Source of the DNA: Cladobotryum mycophilum
Lineage: Eukaryota; Ascomycota; Sordariomycetes; Hypocreales; Hypocreaceae
Direction: 5' to 3'
NCBI GenBank assembly: GCA_036429605.1
Contig: CM071590.1
Location: 2,108,001-2,172,000, forward strand
DNA length: 64,000 nt
The notes beneath the pieces are model-generated. The model searched no databases and was not told the DNA's origin. It was given only the letters and a program-made list of their open reading frames with translations. Both the position numbers and the translations under genes were made by a program. The number at the start of each line of letters is the position of its first letter. Positions within the stretch are counted from its first letter, which is position 1. Below are positions 44,250 to 54,871 of the stretch, in pieces.

Positions 44250-46649
44250 TCACAAGATGTCATCAATAGAACGAATGATTGGTGCCTCGCCTTTAGTTGG
44301 CGGGCTCCGTGGATCGGCAATTTGCGCCGGTTGTCCAAAGGGAAAGAACATATTCCGCGAAAACATATTCTCCCTTGGGGAGAACAGGCCCCCAGCGGGC
44401 TCTGGAGAGGGGGCCATGAATCGCATCCCTGGGATCTCAGAAAGACCCTGCATGGGGCTACCAACCATAGTCTCGACCCTGGGAGACATGAGAGCATCTC
44501 CATCAGGATATGCTGAGCCAAGCGGGCTAGCATTCTCGATAGGACTACGCTCCATGAATAATTGACTCGGAGCCTGTCCAGAGAAAGCAGTAAGGGGGTT
44601 GCGAAATCCAAACCCATGATGAGGTCCTGACTCGGCCAAGGAAACAGACCTTGTGTCTGGAAGCATAATGGGCGCCAATGCAGGTTTTGGAAGAATGCCC
44701 TGAGCCGACTTCGGTCGCTGCGGGGGCGCGTGAAGCTTGAACATGGACGGAGGCTGCAAATGTTGTGGCTCCTGGTAGCTTGACTCAAGTTTAGATTGTT
44801 CAGGCTCCACCATTCCCCATTTCTCTTGTCTGTGCTCTTCTTGCTCTTTTCGCTTCTTCTCCAAATTTTCTCTCCAAGAAAAGCTAAGTGGGGCAGAAGC
44901 AGGGCCAGGTGAGATGGATTGGAGACCGTCATCTAAGTTACTTGCCAGTCGCTTGGGCAAACTATCAACGTCCTCGCGCTCTTTGGCTCCGCTCTTCTCG
45001 GCTGGCAATGGGGCCGTTTGCGGTTCCTTGGAGTCCAGTTCGATAACATCGGAAGACAGAGTGAGCTTGTGCTTAGACGGGCTGCGCCCAACACGGGGAC
45101 GCGAAACATTAGAGACCTGCGGTGAACGCTTCTTGGACAGGTTCTTCTGAAAGTCCTGCAATGAGTACATGAGTTTCATGTTAGGGCTGATCCAACGGCT
45201 TTTAGCCTGAGCTGCATAATAGGCATCATTGACGCTCAATTCGGGCCTTTGATAAAGACCATAGGCAATGATCAGACTGGCTGATCGGCTAGCTCCTTGC
45301 TGGCAGTGGACAAGCACCTTCTTGCCTTCCTTGGTCCGGTTCTCGATCATCTCACACAGGTTCATCAGATCAGGTGAAATGTCGGTGTTATGATCCCATG
45401 GAATATGAATGTATTCGGGAGTTTTGAAGGGGTTGCTAGCCCTGGGCGTAGTAGGCGTTTCCATGGATCTGTCATCTGATGGTTGGTACTCCCAAGCAGT
45501 TGTAAAACTAGCATTTGACACTGCGGTGTCTGGGATAGGAGACAGTAAAGTAGGCCCTCGCCCTGAATTGAAGGGGTTCTTGACTTCCCGTGCAACATTG
45601 ATGACTACGTCAAAACGCGAAGCCTCGGTAGCTGTAGGTTCAGAGTATAGGAAGACATCATCACCGTAAATGGCAATTGGTCCCTCGGGATAGCCAGGGG
45701 ATTTCTGATCCTCGTTATTCTCAACAACAGGGAAGTCTCCTCGGCTTGCGAGCTGTGTCTTGATTGGCGACTCCTCTTCAGCAATAGCCTCGGCGAATGT
45801 TGCGTGCATGCTGGTCTTCATCGGTCGCAATACCTCAGACAGACCTGATTCATTGCGCTCGAGCATCTTAGGAAATGTCATCCCCCCAGAGGGTCCGAAG
45901 GTGGCAGTTTTTATGGATGTAAGCATATGGGGAGATGATGCAGAATGCTTGAGTGCTCGTCGCTGCAGGATCGGGGGCAAGGCTGGAGATGCCGGCACCT
46001 CCAAAGATGTCTTGGTTATTAGGTCGGTAGTATTCGTCTTGATACTCAGGAGACTAGGTTTTCGCTTCATGGCTGGGATGGCCGGTTTGATGAAGGAAGG
46101 AGAACCGGGTTCCATAACCATTGACTTGGACATTGCATTTGCCACGGCTGGTGGTTGTATAGACAGCCCCTTCATGTTCCGCGGTTTCCTCGGTGCGGGC
46201 GAGGTCATTGGTCGTTCCAGCGTTGTAAGTGAAGTATCCAACCTCCTGGGCAATGAAAGGCCATTTGGCTGTGGTCCAAAAGTGGTAGAAGGGTAATTGT
46301 TCAAGGGAATCAAATTGAGGGGAGAATCAGGCGAAGAAGATGGCGACGGATCAGAAAGCGGGGAAGAATTAGTGGTAGAGAACGTCGTAGTAGGGGAAGA
46401 ATCGGCTGATTCCGAAGTTTGGGTCGATGTACTATTGCGATGATTGTGAGGTTGTTCCGAACTCAAGCACCTGGATGACATATCGGGCTGCTGAGAAGCA
46501 ACGGGCACCTTGGGTACCATATCGACCAACTTGGGATTGACTACTGTGACTGTTTCGCGGTCTGCCATGGTTTCGGCATCCAGATCGAAGACTGACATGA
46601 AGGAGGGTATCTGGTCTTCGTATATTCGTCGAGAGGCTGCTGACGGCAT
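44250..46649 (-). CDS. Dual-specificity MAP kinase phosphatase (Msg5/Pmp1-like)
   Basis: Removes phosphate from both Thr and Tyr of the MAPK activation loop; fungal Msg5/Cpp1/Pmp1 relatives damp cell-wall-integrity and pheromone pathways. Intronless, 799 aa. The catalytic domain lies in the middle: DDVFLYSEPTATEASRFD near residue 330, IHIPWDHNTD with the likely general acid D419, the P-loop VHCQQGASRSAS with nucleophile C449 and R455, and the downstream AQAKSRWISPNMKLMYSL. The first 300 residues are Ser/Thr/Pro-rich and disordered and probably carry MAPK docking; basic-hydrophobic patches such as RKPSLLSIKTN are candidate docking sites. The C-terminal 250 residues are also disordered with a Lys/Glu coiled segment (RENLEKKRKEQEEHRQEKW). 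Much longer than Msg5 (489 aa), as is normal in filamentous fungi. Start at 46649 is the first ATG; MPSAASRRIYEDQIPSFMSV fits. Confidence 0.93.
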   Translation of the reverse strand: MPSAASRRIYEDQIPSFMSVFDLDAETMADRETVTVVNPKLVDMVPKVPVASQQPDMSSRCLSSEQPHNHRNSTSTQTSESADSSPTTTFSTTNSSPLSDPSPSSSPDSPLNLIPLNNYPSTTFGPQPNGLSLPRRLDTSLTTLERPMTSPAPRKPRNMKGLSIQPPAVANAMSKSMVMEPGSPSFIKPAIPAMKRKPSLLSIKTNTTDLITKTSLEVPASPALPPILQRRALKHSASSPHMLTSIKTATFGPSGGMTFPKMLERNESGLSEVLRPMKTSMHATFAEAIAEEESPIKTQLASRGDFPVVENNEDQKSPGYPEGPIAIYGDDVFLYSEPTATEASRFDVVINVAREVKNPFNSGRGPTLLSPIPDTAVSNASFTTAWEYQPSDDRSMETPTTPRASNPFKTPEYIHIPWDHNTDISPDLMNLCEMIENRTKEGKKVLVHCQQGASRSASLIIAYGLYQRPELSVNDAYYAAQAKSRWISPNMKLMYSLQDFQKNLSKKRSPQVSNVSRPRVGRSPSKHKLTLSSDVIELDSKEPQTAPLPAEKSGAKEREDVDSLPKRLASNLDDGLQSISPGPASAPLSFSWRENLEKKRKEQEEHRQEKWGMVEPEQSKLESSYQEPQHLQPPSMFKLHAPPQRPKSAQGILPKPALAPIMLPDTRSVSLAESGPHHGFGFRNPLTAFSGQAPSQLFMERSPIENASPLGSAYPDGDALMSPRVETMVGSPMQGLSEIPGMRFMAPSPEPAGGLFSPRENMFSRNMFFPFGQPAQIADPRSPPTKGEAPIIRSIDDIL

Positions 46650-47164
46650 CGTGTAGAGAAGTCTTTTTTTATTGTGTGGTTTATCGCTTTCGCAGTCGAC
46701 TCTCGCCCCGATTGAGTATCGTAGTCGTCAGCTGCTTGATCCTCCACAAAGCCACGATGGCTGGGTCGAATACGAATTCAGAGAATAGAATTAGATATCA
46801 AGACCTTGGTCACAAGGTATACTGAAAAGGCAGGTCAAAGGAGGGTAAAGAAGGATGTTTGAAGGAGTGTATTCGCAAACGGTCAAGCGACCAAGGTGAG
46901 TTTTGTGGACAGCACAGCTGAATCCGGAGGTTGGCAGTTCGCGATACGAAACACGACCCTGTAGTCGGGGGTGGAATGGTCGAGACGACGAACTCCACGA
47001 GGGTCTCGAAGAAGGGCTTATACGAATGAGAACAGACGCAGGGATCTGTGGCGGCTCTGTCCAGCAAGCGGGATTGAAGATCGTCAGGAACCAGAACGGA
47101 TGAATAGTGTTCTGGATGTCGAATTCGAACCGAAACTCTGGGAAGGGAGAGAGAAATGGAATGA

Positions 47165-47201
47165 GACCCAGAAACCCAGAGACCCAGAGACCCAGAGACC
47201 A
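47165..47201. repeat. 8-bp tandem repeat, unit ACCCAGAG
   Basis: About four copies (the first diverged, ACCCAGAA) in the upstream region of the MAPK phosphatase gene. Confidence 0.75.
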
Positions 47202-49506
47202 GAGGTGAGGGTGAGTGAGACAAAGACGCGGCGCCTAGTTAGCGGAAGGCCACATTCAGTGGCTGGCGGCTGCGGTTACTGGGGAAGGAGGATTGGGGAT
47301 AAAAAAAAGATGGAAGGAGAAATGAAAAGAATAATAATGCAACACCCGTAAAAGGCAAAGACCAGGCGGTGGGCGGCTACTGGCACTGCTTCTTGTGTGC
47401 GTTACAGTGTTGCAAGGAAGGGAAGGAAGAATAATGGGATGGAAAGACGACGAAGAGAGAGACAAGAGAGAGAGGTTTGGGATGGATTTGGCCGTGTTTG
47501 ACCACGACCCAGAGTCGACAGCAACCACGACGGCGGCTGGGGGAGGGGCGAAGGGGGGCAAGCGGCAGCGGCCCTGCCTAGGCAAACATGGAAGCAGCAG
47601 CGGCGGCCAGTAGCAGTGCGCTCAAAAATAAAGCAGCACCAGCAGTATTAGCAGCGCAGCAACAACTGAACTGGGACCTGAGAGAGGCGCTGCGCCAGAA
47701 GAAGCTTGCCCACTACAGATTACTGCTGTTTCATGTGTACCTGTGACTTGTCTTGGCAACGGCGTAGGGCGCATAAATGGCGGGAGCTTGGGCAGAGGAA
47801 ATGCTAAGCCAAGAATAATCTTAGTGTACCGGGTACATGCCTTGATACAAGTAACATGTCCAAGGTTTTATTTTATTTTTGGACGCTCCGCTCCCGTTCC
47901 CGATTTAACTCTCTCTCACCTCTCAGAGCAGTGTGCACCCTCTCTCCCCACTGTAGCGTAGCGCTCGCTCTTCAAGCCGCTGGGCCCATCATGATCCTCC
48001 TCCTACCAACAACAACAAGAAAACCTAGAACCCAGAACCTTGAAGCAAGACGAAGAAGAAAAGAGAAAATCGCTGCTGCTGCTACTACTACTCGCTACAA
48101 GTCACCAACAACGCGGATTAGCGCTCTGGTTTCAACCAGTAAGGGCGCTGAGTCTGGGCAAAAGTCTAGGGGTTAAGATGCGCTGCAACAGGGAGGGAAG
48201 CTCTTCCCCCACTTTACTCCGCTCCATCGTTTCGAGACTGGGATTGTGAGTGGACACAGCGCTCATGGATGCATGGATTTGCAGGCGCTTTCGCAGGGGC
48301 TCTGGAGCAACGTTTGCAGGGAATGGGGTTCCATGGATGCTTGCGAAACAACGCCTGTTCTAATTATAGATATGCGCTGCCCGCCCTGGCGCCAAGGGCC
48401 CTCCAATCAGGGGCCGTCTTCCAAATTTGGTCTGCAGCAAGAGAGAGTTCAAATTTAGCCCTCCCACGGGTCCCGTCGTCTCCGTTAATCCAAACCAAGG
48501 TCGCTCTCTCAGGACTAAGAAAATTGAAAATTTTGAGAAGGGGAAGTAAGAAAATTATTGCTTGTGTCGCACTTGTTACGGCAAGTTTTTTTTTTCTTTT
48601 TTTTTTCCTCCTTCCTCACAATGTGTTGCGTGTTTGCATCGGGAGCGCCGTCTCAAACTATTTTTTTCCCCCTTCTCGCTTGCTTGCAGCTCCCATTTCC
48701 CCATGTATAGTTCATCCTCCCCCTCCCTCTGACCAGGACGCTGGGAACCCAAACGACATACCAGTCAGTCTGTAGGCGCTGCAAACACGCATGCATAGGA
48801 CATTGCATATAGTACACCCAAACATACAAACAACATGGGTTCAGCTTTTACATATGTGTGCCGTGCTTGCAATATTGGCTAAGAGAGAAATCCCGCAAGC
48901 AGATGGTGGTGGATGGGAAAAGAAGATGGTATTAGTGGACCGACACAAATGTTATTGTTGGCCACATATTGAGCCTGATGTAACCACATCCAAGTGCACA
49001 CACGCAACACACTTTCAAGCCATTGCAGGTCTCAGTGGTTCAACCAGCGTAGCATTGGGCGGCACGCGTCAACTTTAAAAGGCGTGTGATATAGGAATGT
49101 TAGGGAGCTGCCTGTTTCTGCTCCCCTTGCCAAACAAGAAATGAAGACATCACCAAGCGAGAAAGCCACACACCAATGACGCATTATTACAAGTAGGTAC
49201 AATTAAAACCTTGCCAGGCTGTCAAAGGGTTCGGCCGCAAACCAAGTCATGTGAAACCTGTTGCAGTGGATCCATCGAGTAACCTAGGGCCTGGTCCTGT
49301 CTCGCCACAATGTCTAGTATATGACGCCGTAATTCCTGGCATGTCTTATTACTATTGACTGAGCTGATGCTCCTGTCTTGTTTCTATTTTCTCTCCCGTT
49401 TAATACGAGTATCCTACTTGTACTATCTATCCGTATTACCAAATTTGCCAGATCCAACTTTGGACTGCTGCCAGGCACCATCTTACGTGTCGATACCTGT
49501 CCTTGC

Positions 49507-49527
49507 AAAAAAAAAAAAAAAAAAAAA
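49507..49527. repeat. Poly-A run, 21 bases
   Basis: Uninterrupted A21 in gene-free DNA. It could be a retroposed poly-A tail, but no gene-like body precedes it on the + strand and no target-site duplication is obvious. Confidence 0.8.
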
Positions 49528-49778
49528 TTGCAAATAATACTTGTAATAAGAATAATAATAGTCTGGCGTCTCGACACATGCAGCTACACGCCCGTTCTGC
49601 AAATGATGCGACTAGCCGCCGAGCACTCCGCCTTGCGGTAAAATTTTCCTGATTGGCAGGCATCCCTGTTTCAGGACCACCTCATTTTGTGTGTGCCATC
49701 CAAGTTTGCAATCCCTCGATTTCCAAGTTCCGGGCGGCTTGTGATTACGCTGGAGAGTCTGCAGCATCTGTATCTCAA

Positions 49779-49804
49779 CACACACACACACACACACACA
49801 CACA
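49779..49804. repeat. AC dinucleotide repeat, thirteen units
   Basis: Perfect (AC)13 microsatellite. Confidence 0.9.
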
Positions 49805-52800
49805 ATGTCCTGCATAACAATGACACCTGCCTATGCCTACTTGTGTATGTGTCATTGATCAACATAATGGCATATCTATGCGTCCCAAAACAAGCTGTCC
49901 ATGACAACTACTACTTGTACATGAACTTTCTTTTTTGAGATGGAGAGATGAGATAGGCATGCAATCATACTCGAGGCAGTCCTCTTGGCAGGGCCTCGCG
50001 GTCAAATATCGGACGAGGCACTGCGCCATGTTCTAACCTGAAATTATTTCGTGATGATCGCCACGCGACGTGTTCAGCAACGTCATGTACATTCCTGTGC
50101 TAAATGTTTGCGGTCCACGGAGAGTCCCGTCCCGTATTAAGATCAAATCATTAAATCATCGTTTTTAATAAGCTGTAGGGGTCCTGCCGTGATGTTTCAC
50201 ATATGATGAGACCAACCAAATGGCCCAATGCCTTTTCAAACAAGGTATGAACGGAAGCTATCGCTATGAAGATCGCGTCATGGTGATATACATGTAAGTA
50301 TTAAGTGCTCCGCAATGTGTGTGATGTGCCCTTCAGACGTGACATCACCGCAAAAGTTGCCACTCAAGTATCCAAAAACACACTCGAATTGATACTGCCC
50401 TATTCTTATCAACCGGGAGACTCCGAATAATAAGCAAACAGACGCTCGGGTCAACTTCTCTCAAACTCATGTTCGTATCTTGAACAACACGTGCTAAAAA
50501 TGATAGTTGGTGTGCGCGGGGGCGGGCAGGGGTTCAGGTGCACGACAAGAGCGCACATCATAATCTTATATCGATCTGCACAGAAAAGGGCGATACTCGG
50601 CTTCACCGTGCTTGGTGCACAGATGCCACCACACAAAATGGCGGGCATCTTGCACCGGCGAGATGCTTTTCCACACTGTACCACCAAGTTCATCGCTGTC
50701 CCTAAACATGGCTTTTCTTGGGGGCCGAACCTAGCTTGTTACAGCAGACGTTCAATTTCAGATCTGAAACGGACTTCCATTGCGCAAGCCGGGTTTCCAG
50801 AATCCTTCTGTTGCAACGCAATCAGAGCACATACGTAAAATCATGATTTTCATTTTGGTGTTTTGCATATCACGTTGCTGCTCATCGTGTGTGTAAGTTG
50901 ATATCAGATCATCTCACAACGGTTTTATGTGATGATCACCTACCCTATATAAAATTAAATTCAACCTACAACTCTCGATTGCAATATGCTATTCCTAACC
51001 CAATAGTCAGTATACCACATACTAGTTATTCATATTTGAATTATACACTTTTCTTGCTTTCAGTTTATATCAGGCAGACTAGAAAAATAAAATAAATTCA
51101 TGTCACCTGTCTGGCAGATGGATACTGCACCTCCAAGTGATTGCTGGACATCACTCCGAACTGGGTTGGAGGGAACGGCGAGGACGGACTATCACGCGCA
51201 AAGAAAGAAAAACGCGAAAGAAAGCAGAATCGAGTGGAACAGAAACTTCTCCTCAGATGCCTCACATTTCTCTACATGGATAGTTTCCTCAATGCTCGCA
51301 ATCATGCCCAAACTTGGACTGCTTGACGAACATGTCCGCTCTTTGAAAACCTCAATGCTGATTGATATCTTACCCAACATCGGTCATATATCAGCTCACA
51401 TATGTCCTAATCATGCTTCTGAGCATTATAGGCTCCGTGCATATGGGAGAGTAATTCTGCGAGTAAGTATCCCGGATAGACACGAGAGCTGAGGTCTCGT
51501 GGCTCCATAGAGGAACCCTCAAAGATCAATCGAAGCTTCTATATAGCGGTCAAAGCATCTGTACATGCTTATCTGACGTGAAGCAAAATTCCTTGGCGAA
51601 GCCATGACCATTTGCCAAGCCGACGAATCAAGATGCACATGATAGGGCTGTTTCCAATTCTTTTCCCCAGTATAGGGGATGTAGATGACTTTCCGGCTTC
51701 ATAGGGAGCACAAGTCGAGTAAAAGGCGGCGAGGACGACCGTTGAGAAGAAAGTATCAAAGCCCTGTTTTACAATGCTTGCGGTGAATCTCTCACCCCCT
51801 TACCCGCAGTTTCAGAGGCAGAAGCAAATAGCGAGACCACCGAGTATGTCATACTGCGATTGTCAGGGATTGTGGGCATGAACCATCAAAAAACATCAAG
51901 GTTGCTGTGTGGGCCACCGTTGTTCTCACGCACATTAAGCGAGTCCAAGTACCGATACTTTGGCCAACTTGAGCATTCAGCTGGTGACAGACGCCGAAGC
52001 GAGAAATTCGTTTGTTTGTTTTCAATTTGCTTTGCGGGAAACGGATTGGTTGGCCGGGTCAGAGGAATGGCTCTAGCCAATTGCTGGGACAACAGACGCG
52101 CCGTATGCCAACCTTATTTGCATAAGGCATTCAGCTGTCCGACATATCTTGCGCGTTGCCGAGAGTGAGGGGAAAATGTTTCGATTAGGGCCCAGAAAAA
52201 GAAAAAGAAAAGGTAACAAAAGCAAAGAATGGGGGCGGTATTCCTTGCATAGGAGGAACTTGAATAATACCGTTTGCCGGATCGACCTCAAGGAACTTTT
52301 TATTATTATTTTTCTTTCTTTTCTTTCAAACAAAAGCAAAACGTGCTGTGAAATTTCACCCTGCATATAATTATTGACGTAGTGTCGCGATGTTGTGGGG
52401 TCCCTCCGTACACAGTATGTACAGACAATCCAGGATGACATCCATGGATGGATGAACCTACGACTAGGTAGGTAAGGTATCCTTCAGTTCTTCTTTTCCA
52501 CTGTCTCTGCTAACCAACTCTGCAATCACCGAACGGAGGCCGCCGCTAATGTCTGCTTAGATTCTTCATCGACCAAGCAGGTCTCACTGCTACTGCTACT
52601 AGTACTACTGCTACTGGGTGAGATTGAACTTGCTGGACGGGAAACCAAACCCTCATTATGCTGATACACAGGATTGGTCCTGATCATCTGTCTCAGACCA
52701 GGGGGATCTCTCTGTCCAAGCACACACAAAGCACAAGCCAAGGCACAAGCCAAGCACAGGTCAGGTATTGTTTATTCGGCGATGCATGAAAAAACATGAC

Positions 52801-54871
52801 CAAGGGTGTAGTGGATGGATCATGGGCTGCATGGGAGCTGTGCGGGAGCTGCGCACTGGGCTCTAGATGGCTGCAGCTGGGCTGCTTCATGCTTCATGCC
52901 CACAATCTCACGATGTAGGTAAGTACTTACCGACAATCTGGACACCCACGACATCAGCCGACATTTGATGCCCGTCATGATAGGATGAATTGAGCCAAGT
53001 TGCGAATCGAAGTTGATGGGTCGACTACCGCTGCCCTCCACTGTCCAGCGACGGATGGATGGATCCATGCTTCATTAATGCCTTACTGCACCCTGTACTT
53101 GTCACTGGTCCTGTCATATTTGCCCTGTAATTATTTGCACAGTACGTCTATCTTTTGGGGTAGCGTTTTACCTCTTTAAGGCTATCATTGCAGTACATCT
53201 GAGCCGACCCACTTTTCTAATCCCAGCACCAAGCACAAAAAGCCCTTGCACAGATGTGACAGCCCAGGTCGGTTCACTTTCCTCGTAGAAATACATGGTA
53301 GAGGTACTCTGGAGTAGGTACACAGTGTCAGCACCACCAGCCATAGTGGGTCAGGGTACATCGTTACGGGTATATCGTCCAAAAACGTGGCATTAAAGAG
53401 GAAGAGGAAGGGAGAAAAAAATAAGATTTTTTCCCCCAAGCCATCAACTTGCCCAATGCGTGCGCTTGCGATCTCGGCGCTGAGGGAATAAAGTAAATAT
53501 GTCGTATTGGTAATGTTCTCGACGCCGGGAACGAATTCTAGTTTCATAAAGGGAATGAGTGCGAAATGACGTCGAGCAGATGGCAAAAACAAAAGGATGA
53601 TGCTGACTTTGGAAGTCTTGCCTATTGCAGTCGTACTAGTAGATCCTCGCTGGGGTACTTCATATGCATCATGAAATTGTATTTTCTAGGGCATGTTGCG
53701 CTCAAGTTACAGTGCTCTAGTCTAGTGAGATGGCGGCTGCATGTGTTCGCCCGCTGGCCAGCGAAGCAGCCTAGGGCCCACGAAAAACAAACAGCCGAGT
53801 CCAACCAGCCTCTTCAAACATGCATGTTGCTTGTACTACTCTGTGATCCCTGATGGGCTTCTTGGGGTTGTTTGGCGCCCGGCTTCCAAGAGGTCTGAGT
53901 ACTGCACGCACTAAAGGTTGGTTGGCGAGTTATTGCTTTTGGGGGATTGTCCACTCCGGTGCTATAGCGCACACATGAACGACTCCAGCAACGTACACTA
54001 TCCCTCCATAGAGAGGCCACAGCCAGTCGTGCCAACGCACATCTAGGGACGAATTCGACGTCCATTCGTAGGTCTCGATCGAATGTCGTAACATTCTTTG
54101 CCAGGGTGGAAACAGCCTGCATACATACATGTAATGCAGCATGTAGTAGTAGTAGGCAGTTAGTAGTAGTGTATGCATGTCCAGCCCACTACCTCGTGCT
54201 TGGCCGGTCGTCAATGTCTAAGGCCCTTTGAGGCAGGCCCCCCTCACATCCGGTTTTCCTCTACCTGCAGTCGTCCTTCTCCGCCGTTTCTTGTTCCAAC
54301 CTTCTTTCTCCTCAATTGTAGGCGAGACCTCGAAGCGTCATCCATCTCTAATCGATTTTTCAACCAATTTTTTGGACGACGAACCTGACGTTTCCCGCCT
54401 TCCATTGCTGCGCCGAGCCATCGCCACTCCATATTAACCTCTATTAAACCTCAGTGTTTTTTGCCTTGCGAGATAAGATCCCTGTAGAGCTGCCATGCTC
54501 TCGTCGTCGCAAGAGGCGCTACACTAGTTGTCTTATTCCTTCAAGGCCCGTCGGGCTTGACACCATCTCATTAATACCTAACCTCTCGTTCGAGCGTGCC
54601 ATCGCGTTCCCGGAACTTTTTCTTTGGAAGAGAGAGGAAAGGGAAAAGACACTACTACGAATAACCGAATCCGGCGCCTGTATTTCTCGCCCTTCCGTGG
54701 ACTTTCGACAAACTTTGGCAATTTTTTTCTCTCTCTCTTTTCGTTTTCGGCCATTCTCTTATCTTAATCTCTAGGGCGCTCTGATAGCTGCTCAAGGAAC
54801 CTGGACCTCTAGCATACCCATACCTTACCTCATTACACACACAGTGTTGGTGGCATGGTCTGGGCGACAAT

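Larger units (their letters stand above)
46650..54871. other. 8.2-kb gene-free divergent region
   Basis: Between the MAPK phosphatase (-) and the large disordered-protein gene (+). None of the open frames I examined shows a known motif or plausible exon structure. Visible content: an 8-bp ACCCAGAG tandem repeat (47165-47201), purine-rich DNA (47395-47480), poly-T stretches (48590-48605), an A21 run (49507-49527), a CA repeat (49779-49804), mildly AT-rich DNA (50080-51100) and pyrimidine-rich leader sequence before 54872 (54600-54780). It may hold long leaders, noncoding transcripts or old mobile-element remains. No terminal repeats or transposase motifs were seen. Confidence 0.5.

Noticed and set aside
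49018..49060. Possible tRNA B-box (GTGGTTCAACCAGC)
   Set aside because: No A-box or acceptor-stem pairing at the right distance.
49490..49530. A21 run as evidence of a retroposon tail
   Set aside because: No coding or RNA-like body upstream and no target-site duplication could be identified.
53185..53592. 135-codon minus-strand frame with hydrophobic stretches
   Set aside because: No recognisable family, signal or exon partners; looks like chance in T-rich DNA.
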